Source: Aquisediminimonas profunda (GTDB lineage: Bacteria > Pseudomonadota > Alphaproteobacteria > Sphingomonadales > Sphingomonadaceae). From it: a DNA stretch of 64,000 nt. Position numbers and translations under genes: made by a program. The notes below the pieces were generated by a model. It was not told where the DNA came from and did not search any database. It saw only the letters and a list, made by a program, of their open reading frames with translations. Positions 60,332 to 64,000 of this stretch are shown here, one piece after another. Location: contig NZ_CP080327.1 in the NCBI RefSeq assembly GCF_019443285.1, positions 496,001-560,000 of the forward strand, given 5' to 3'. How positions within the stretch are numbered: the first letter of the stretch is position 1; each line of letters opens with the position of its first letter.

Positions 60332-60784
60332 ATGACGAACACAATGACCGATGTCGCAACAGCCCTGAACCAGGTTCTGGCCGACAGTTTTGCGCTCTAT
60401 ATCAAGACCAAGAACTTCCACTGGCATGTGTCGGGACCACATTTCCGGGACTACCATCTGTTGCTTGACGAACAGGCGACGCAGATCCTGGCATCGACCG
60501 ACCTGATTGCTGAACGGGTCCGCAAGATTGGTGGCAACACGATCCGGTCGATCGGCCATATCGCCCGGCTTACGGAGATTCGGGACAATGATGCCGATCA
60601 CGTTCCGGCAAAGGATATGCTCGGCGAGTTGCGTCAGGACAACCTCGTCCTGGTTGACTCTCTGAAACGGGCGAAGGCCATTGCCGATGCGGCGGGCGAC
60701 AACGCAAGCTCAGGCTTAATAGACGCCTGGACCGACGAAGCGGAGCAGCGGGCCTGGTTCCTGCTCGAATCCGCCCGGGACTAA
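60332..60784 (+). CDS. dps: Dps family DNA-binding ferritin-like protein
   Basis: A 150-residue Dps protein. The ferroxidase region is clear: N-F-H-W-H-V-S-G-P-H-F and L-L-D-E-Q-A-T-Q-I. Dps stores iron with peroxide and protects DNA under starvation and oxidative stress. A GGGAG site precedes the ATG. The N-terminus is short, so DNA binding may be weak. It overlaps the convergent lysA gene by four bases. Confidence 0.9.
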   Translation: MTNTMTDVATALNQVLADSFALYIKTKNFHWHVSGPHFRDYHLLLDEQATQILASTDLIAERVRKIGGNTIRSIGHIARLTEIRDNDADHVPAKDMLGELRQDNLVLVDSLKRAKAIADAAGDNASSGLIDAWTDEAEQRAWFLLESARD

Positions 60785-62043
60785 TCGAGCAGCCACTCCG
60801 GCAATCGCTCCGCCGCGATCAGGGCTTCAGGCTGGACGCGATCTGCGACCACGGCATATCTGTCCCCATCCACCATGACTTCCGGCACGAGCGCGCGGCT
60901 GTTGTACGTGGACGCCATGGTCGCGCCATAGGCTCCTGCCGTGCGGAAGACCGCGAGGTCACCAGGTTTCACGGCATCAATGTCGCGGGCCATGGCGAAG
61001 GTATCAGTACTCTCGCAGACGGGGCCTGCGATGTTCGCTATCATGCGCGCGCCAGTGGGCCGCACAGCCTCGAAATCATGCCAGGCATCATAAAGTGCAG
61101 GGCGCGCAAGGTCGTTCATCGCTGCATCGACGATTACATAGGGATTGATGACGCCGGGCTTCACCCAGATCACCTTGGTCAAAAGCACGCCGGCATTGCC
61201 AACGATCACGCGGCCCGGCTCGAACATCAGCGTGACGTCCCATCCCTTTGTGACGCGCGCGACCATTTGCCCATACTCAGCAGGCTCTGGCGGAACTTGA
61301 CCACGTTGGTAAGGCACGCCCAATCCGCCACCCAGATCAACACGATCGATGGCAAATCCGGCCGCCCTTAGTTCGCCGACGAACGCACCGATCCGCGCAT
61401 AGCCCGCTTCCAGGGGATCAAGGTCAAAGACCTGGCTACCGATGTGCAAGGCAACGCCGCGCATGTCGAGGCCCGGCAAGCCTGCCAGCCGCGCATAGAT
61501 CGCGCCTGCCTGGTCAATCGGCACACCGAATTTGTTTTCCTTCTTGCCGGTTGAGATCTTTGCATGCGTCTTGGCATCGACATCGGGATTGACGCGCAGC
61601 ACGGCTACGGCACGTTTGCCCATTGCCACGGCAAGTTCCGAAATCGCGATGCCTTCATCCTCCAGCTCGATATTGAACTGGCCAATGCCGTCATCAAGCG
61701 CACGCTGCAGCTCTTCTCGCGTCTTGCCAACGCCAGAAAAAACCACATCCGCAGGAGCGATGCCCGATGCCAACGCGCGAGCAATTTCCCCGCCAGACAC
61801 GACATCTGCTCCAAAGCCGCACTTCGCGAGTACCCGCAAGACCGAAAGATTGGGATTGGCCTTGATCGCAAAGGCAAAATGCTTGCGTTCAAGCCCCGAC
61901 AATGCGTCCATGAAAACGCGCGCATGGCGTTCGAGCGTTGCCCTGGAATAGACATAGACAGGTGTGCCAACTTCGTCGGCAATCCGGCTCAGCGGAACAT
62001 CCTCGGCGTGCATTGTGCCGTTCTTGAGTGTGAAATGGTCCAT
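60781..62043 (-). CDS. lysA: Diaminopimelate decarboxylase
   Basis: A 420-residue PLP enzyme making lysine from meso-diaminopimelate. The PLP lysine is Lys61 in F-A-F-A-I-K-A-N-P-N. The phosphate-binding L-G-G-G-L-G and the substrate-binding G-P-V-C-E-S-T-D-T-F motif are present. It is 7 bp after the small lipoprotein gene, which in turn overlaps argH, giving an argH-lipoprotein-lysA unit. The gene appears intact. Confidence 0.95.
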   Translation of the reverse strand: MDHFTLKNGTMHAEDVPLSRIADEVGTPVYVYSRATLERHARVFMDALSGLERKHFAFAIKANPNLSVLRVLAKCGFGADVVSGGEIARALASGIAPADVVFSGVGKTREELQRALDDGIGQFNIELEDEGIAISELAVAMGKRAVAVLRVNPDVDAKTHAKISTGKKENKFGVPIDQAGAIYARLAGLPGLDMRGVALHIGSQVFDLDPLEAGYARIGAFVGELRAAGFAIDRVDLGGGLGVPYQRGQVPPEPAEYGQMVARVTKGWDVTLMFEPGRVIVGNAGVLLTKVIWVKPGVINPYVIVDAAMNDLARPALYDAWHDFEAVRPTGARMIANIAGPVCESTDTFAMARDIDAVKPGDLAVFRTAGAYGATMASTYNSRALVPEVMVDGDRYAVVADRVQPEALIAAERLPEWLLD

Positions 62044-62050
62044 TATGTCC

Positions 62051-62293
62051 TCAGTGCGATGGAGGAAGGTCGAACTTGTCGTTCTGCCGTTCTTCTGAGC
62101 GTTTCAATTGCTCATCGCTACGTTTGGGTCGGGACTGAATGTCTGGAACCAGCAGCTGGTCTGGCGTCGGGACGGCGGACGCGGTCTCGGGCTTTGGAGG
62201 AAGGCTCTTGCCCGTCTCCGGCTTGAGCGCCACGCGGCCACCACACGCCGAAAGTGCAAGTGCCAAGCCCGTCAATGCCCAAAATGACTTCAT
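62051..62293 (-). CDS. Small LptM/LppL-like lipoprotein
   Basis: An 80-residue lipoprotein. The signal [10 protein letters not shown] gives a lipobox with Cys17, and the mature part is proline- and lysine-rich. Small lipoproteins of this kind lie beside lysA in many proteobacteria, and the LptM-type is linked to the LPS-export translocon. The ATG overlaps the argH stop by four bases. The name is given from position and lipobox, not sequence identity. Confidence 0.7.
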   Translation of the reverse strand: MKSFWALTGLALALSACGGRVALKPETGKSLPPKPETASAVPTPDQLLVPDIQSRPKRSDEQLKRSEERQNDKFDLPPSH

Positions 62294-63666
62294 GTGTTCC
62301 GTTCCAATGCCATTCTTGCCTCGGCAATCCGAGTCCTTACACCAGACGGTGCAGTCCCGCCATGGCTGGTGCGGCTCATGACCGATGCATCGACCGAAAG
62401 CACGCTGAAAACTCCCTCCTCGATCCGCGGATCGATCCCTTTCAAATCGACAAGCGCAAGATCGGCAAGACCACAACCCTTTGCTTCAGCCAGCTTTACG
62501 GCCTGCCCGGTGATATGGTGGGCCTCGCGAAATGGGACGTTCGCCTCCCTAACCAGCCAGTCAGCAAGGTCGGTCGCGGTCGCAAAGCCGCTTTCAGCAA
62601 GTGCCCGCATCCGATCTGTCCTGAATGTGAGGCTTTCGATCATGCCGGTCATCGCCGCAAGTGACAGCGCAAGCAGGTCATGGGCTTCAAAAACCGGCGG
62701 CTTGTCGTCCTGCATGTCCTTTGAATAGGCCAGAGGCAGGCCCTTCATGGTGATCATCAGGGCCGTCGTGCAGCCGATGATCCGCCCGGCATGACCACGC
62801 ACCAGTTCGGCTGCATCGGGGTTGCGCTTTTGTGGCATGATTGAGCTGCCAGTCGACCAGGCATCCGGCAGTGCCACAAATCCGAAAGGCTGGCTGGCCC
62901 AAATCACGACCTCTTCAGCCATCCGAGACAGATGCAGTGCGCACTGGCTGGCGGCCATCAGATAGTCGAGAGCGAAATCACGGTCGGAAACGCTGTCCAG
63001 CGAATTTGCGGTCGGCCCATCGAAGCCCAGCACGGCAGCAGTCTGCGCGCGGTCAATCGGAAAGCCTGTCCCGGCCAGTGCCGCGCTCCCTAGCGGGCAT
63101 TGGTTCAGTCGCACTCTCGCATCGGCAAATCGCGAAGCATCGCGCCGTATCATTTCGTGCCAGGCCATCAAATGATGGCCAAGCGTCACGGGCTGCGCGC
63201 TTTGAAGATGCGTGAAGCCGGGCATAACAGAATCTGCATGCTCCTCCGCGCGCGCGACAATAGCCCACCGCAAAGCCCGAAGCCCGCTTGCCACGGCGTC
63301 CATCGCGTCACGGACCCAGAGCTTGAAGTCTGTTGCAACCTGATCGTTGCGGGATCGCGCCGTATGAAGGCGCCCGGCGACGGACCCAATCTTTTCGGCG
63401 AGGCGTGTTTCCGTCACCATATGGATATCTTCAAGCGCCAGATCTTCCGGAACGCCGTCCCGCGCATAGTCCAATGCGACGGCATCGAGTCCATCGCAGA
63501 TCGCCTGCGCATCGGCCGCCGACAGGATGCCGGTGGCGCCAAGCATGGCTGCATGGGCCTTTGACGCCGCGATGTCCTGCTGCCAAAGCCGCTTGTCGAA
63601 CGGGATAGAGGCATTTATCTCGCGCATCACTGCCGCCGGGCCTTCTGCGAAGCGCCCGCCCCACAT
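62290..63666 (-). CDS. argH: Argininosuccinate lyase
   Basis: A 458-residue fumarase-superfamily enzyme, the last step of arginine synthesis. The signature [12 protein letters not shown] and the early T-A-R-S-R-N-D-Q-V are intact, and the protein opens [10 protein letters not shown] as expected. No strong ribosome site is seen at ATG 63666; a longer frame upstream is not supported. The gene is divergent from the tlpA-like gene with only 16 bp between starts. Confidence 0.95.
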   Translation of the reverse strand: MWGGRFAEGPAAVMREINASIPFDKRLWQQDIAASKAHAAMLGATGILSAADAQAICDGLDAVALDYARDGVPEDLALEDIHMVTETRLAEKIGSVAGRLHTARSRNDQVATDFKLWVRDAMDAVASGLRALRWAIVARAEEHADSVMPGFTHLQSAQPVTLGHHLMAWHEMIRRDASRFADARVRLNQCPLGSAALAGTGFPIDRAQTAAVLGFDGPTANSLDSVSDRDFALDYLMAASQCALHLSRMAEEVVIWASQPFGFVALPDAWSTGSSIMPQKRNPDAAELVRGHAGRIIGCTTALMITMKGLPLAYSKDMQDDKPPVFEAHDLLALSLAAMTGMIESLTFRTDRMRALAESGFATATDLADWLVREANVPFREAHHITGQAVKLAEAKGCGLADLALVDLKGIDPRIEEGVFSVLSVDASVMSRTSHGGTAPSGVRTRIAEARMALERNT

Positions 63667-63682
63667 TGAATTGGAGCTGTCA

Positions 63683-64000
63683 TTGCGACTGGAAATCTTC
63701 GGCCTCCTCGGGAGTTGCGCCCTACTGCTGGCGGGGTGCGATAAGCAATCTGCCCCTGCACCGCAAGCCGAGGGCGCACCATCGGCCCAATCGGACGCCC
63801 CCGCGGGCCCGGAACAGGCTGGCACTGTCGACATGTCGCATCGCGGCGAGGCAATGCCGTCTGTCGTGTTCGAGGACCCGAAGGGCCTGCCAGCGACGCT
63901 TGCTGACTTCAAGGGCAAGCCGCTGCTCGTCAATCTCTGGGCCACCTGGTGCGGGCCTTGCGTTGCCGAAATGCCGACGCTCGACACCATTGCCGGTCGC
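63683..64000 (+). CDS. TlpA-like thioredoxin lipoprotein, partial
   Basis: The first 106 codons of a plus-strand gene that runs off the window. The start is probably TTG 63683 with GGAG six bases before it. A lipobox L-L-L-A-G-C sits near residue 18, and a thioredoxin domain with W-A-T-W-C-G-P-C follows at about residues 89-96. TlpA-type proteins reduce disulfides in the periplasm, often for cytochrome c maturation, relevant here since a di-heme c protein occurs at 33.5 kb. It is divergent from argH. Confidence 0.82.
   Translation, partial: MRLEIFGLLGSCALLLAGCDKQSAPAPQAEGAPSAQSDAPAGPEQAGTVDMSHRGEAMPSVVFEDPKGLPATLADFKGKPLLVNLWATWCGPCVAEMPTLDTIAGR

Noticed and set aside
1-64000. CRISPR arrays, tRNA, rRNA, riboswitches and insertion sequences
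   Set aside because: No regularly spaced repeats, cloverleaf sequences, transposase genes or terminal inverted repeats were recognised by eye. A tool search could still find a divergent small RNA.

Overview
The window looks like part of a sphingomonad-type alphaproteobacterial chromosome (Novosphingobium/Sphingobium-like; genus inferred, not proven). The reasons are moderately high GC, three large TonB-dependent receptors with a D-I-(V/I)-V-T-A box, many short catabolic operons each next to its own regulator, and an aerobic benzoyl-CoA (box) pathway. No rRNA, tRNA, CRISPR array or intact insertion sequence was seen.

Layout. (1) 0-3.1 kb, minus strand: a ring-cleavage module with a type I extradiol dioxygenase, a fumarylacetoacetate-hydrolase (FAH) family enzyme, a cytochrome b561 and an amidohydrolase cut by the window edge. 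(2) 3.6-6.9 kb, plus strand: a TonB receptor and a frameshifted short-chain dehydrogenase. (3) 6.9-16.1 kb: the box locus. boxC, boxB, benzoate-CoA ligase, a ferredoxin reductase and a PnbB/DUF4863 protein run on the minus strand and end in a chimeric pseudogene. A BoxR/BzdR-type regulator lies upstream, divergent from a flavodoxin and an unknown gene. (4) 16.1-16.7 kb: debris, namely the 3' end of a boxB-like gene and a DUF3237 pseudogene. (5) 16.7-35.9 kb: a large accessory catabolic region with a flavin monooxygenase, two more TonB receptors, an amidohydrolase, FAH and cyclase-family hydrolases, a pair of KAS III-like proteins, two related P450s, two related TetR regulators, a SnoaL-like protein, and a P450/di-heme cytochrome/OmpA-like operon. 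(6) 36.1-48.4 kb: a second boxB divergent from an aldo-keto reductase, then thioesterase, Nudix, bifunctional beta-oxidation enzyme, thiolase, feruloyl-CoA-synthetase-like ligase, TetR, FAH and malonyl-CoA decarboxylase. (7) 48.6-55.7 kb: a phage-like island with an integrase stub, an XRE regulator, a PD-(D/E)xK protein, two unknown genes, a ParB-like DNA methyltransferase, a terminase and a DUF5681 protein. (8) 55.8-64 kb: chromosomal backbone with dps, lysA, an LptM/LppL-like lipoprotein, argH and a TlpA-like thioredoxin.

How it may work together (inference): TonB receptors import an aromatic or terpenoid-like compound. P450s, the flavin monooxygenase and C-C hydrolases trim it, CoA ligases and beta-oxidation enzymes shorten side chains, and benzoyl-CoA or a relative enters epoxidation by BoxB and ring opening by BoxC. 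The two box promoter regions share a TGCA-N6-TGCA motif (known for BzdR/BoxR regulators) and a TTGAT-N4-ATCAA motif (FNR/CRP-type), which suggests joint control by pathway intermediate and oxygen. BoxA and BoxD are not in the window.

The main unusual points are the box locus duplication with reciprocal gene decay, the unusual electron-transfer partners of BoxB, the PqsBC-like KAS III pair, and the P450/di-heme/OmpA-like operon.
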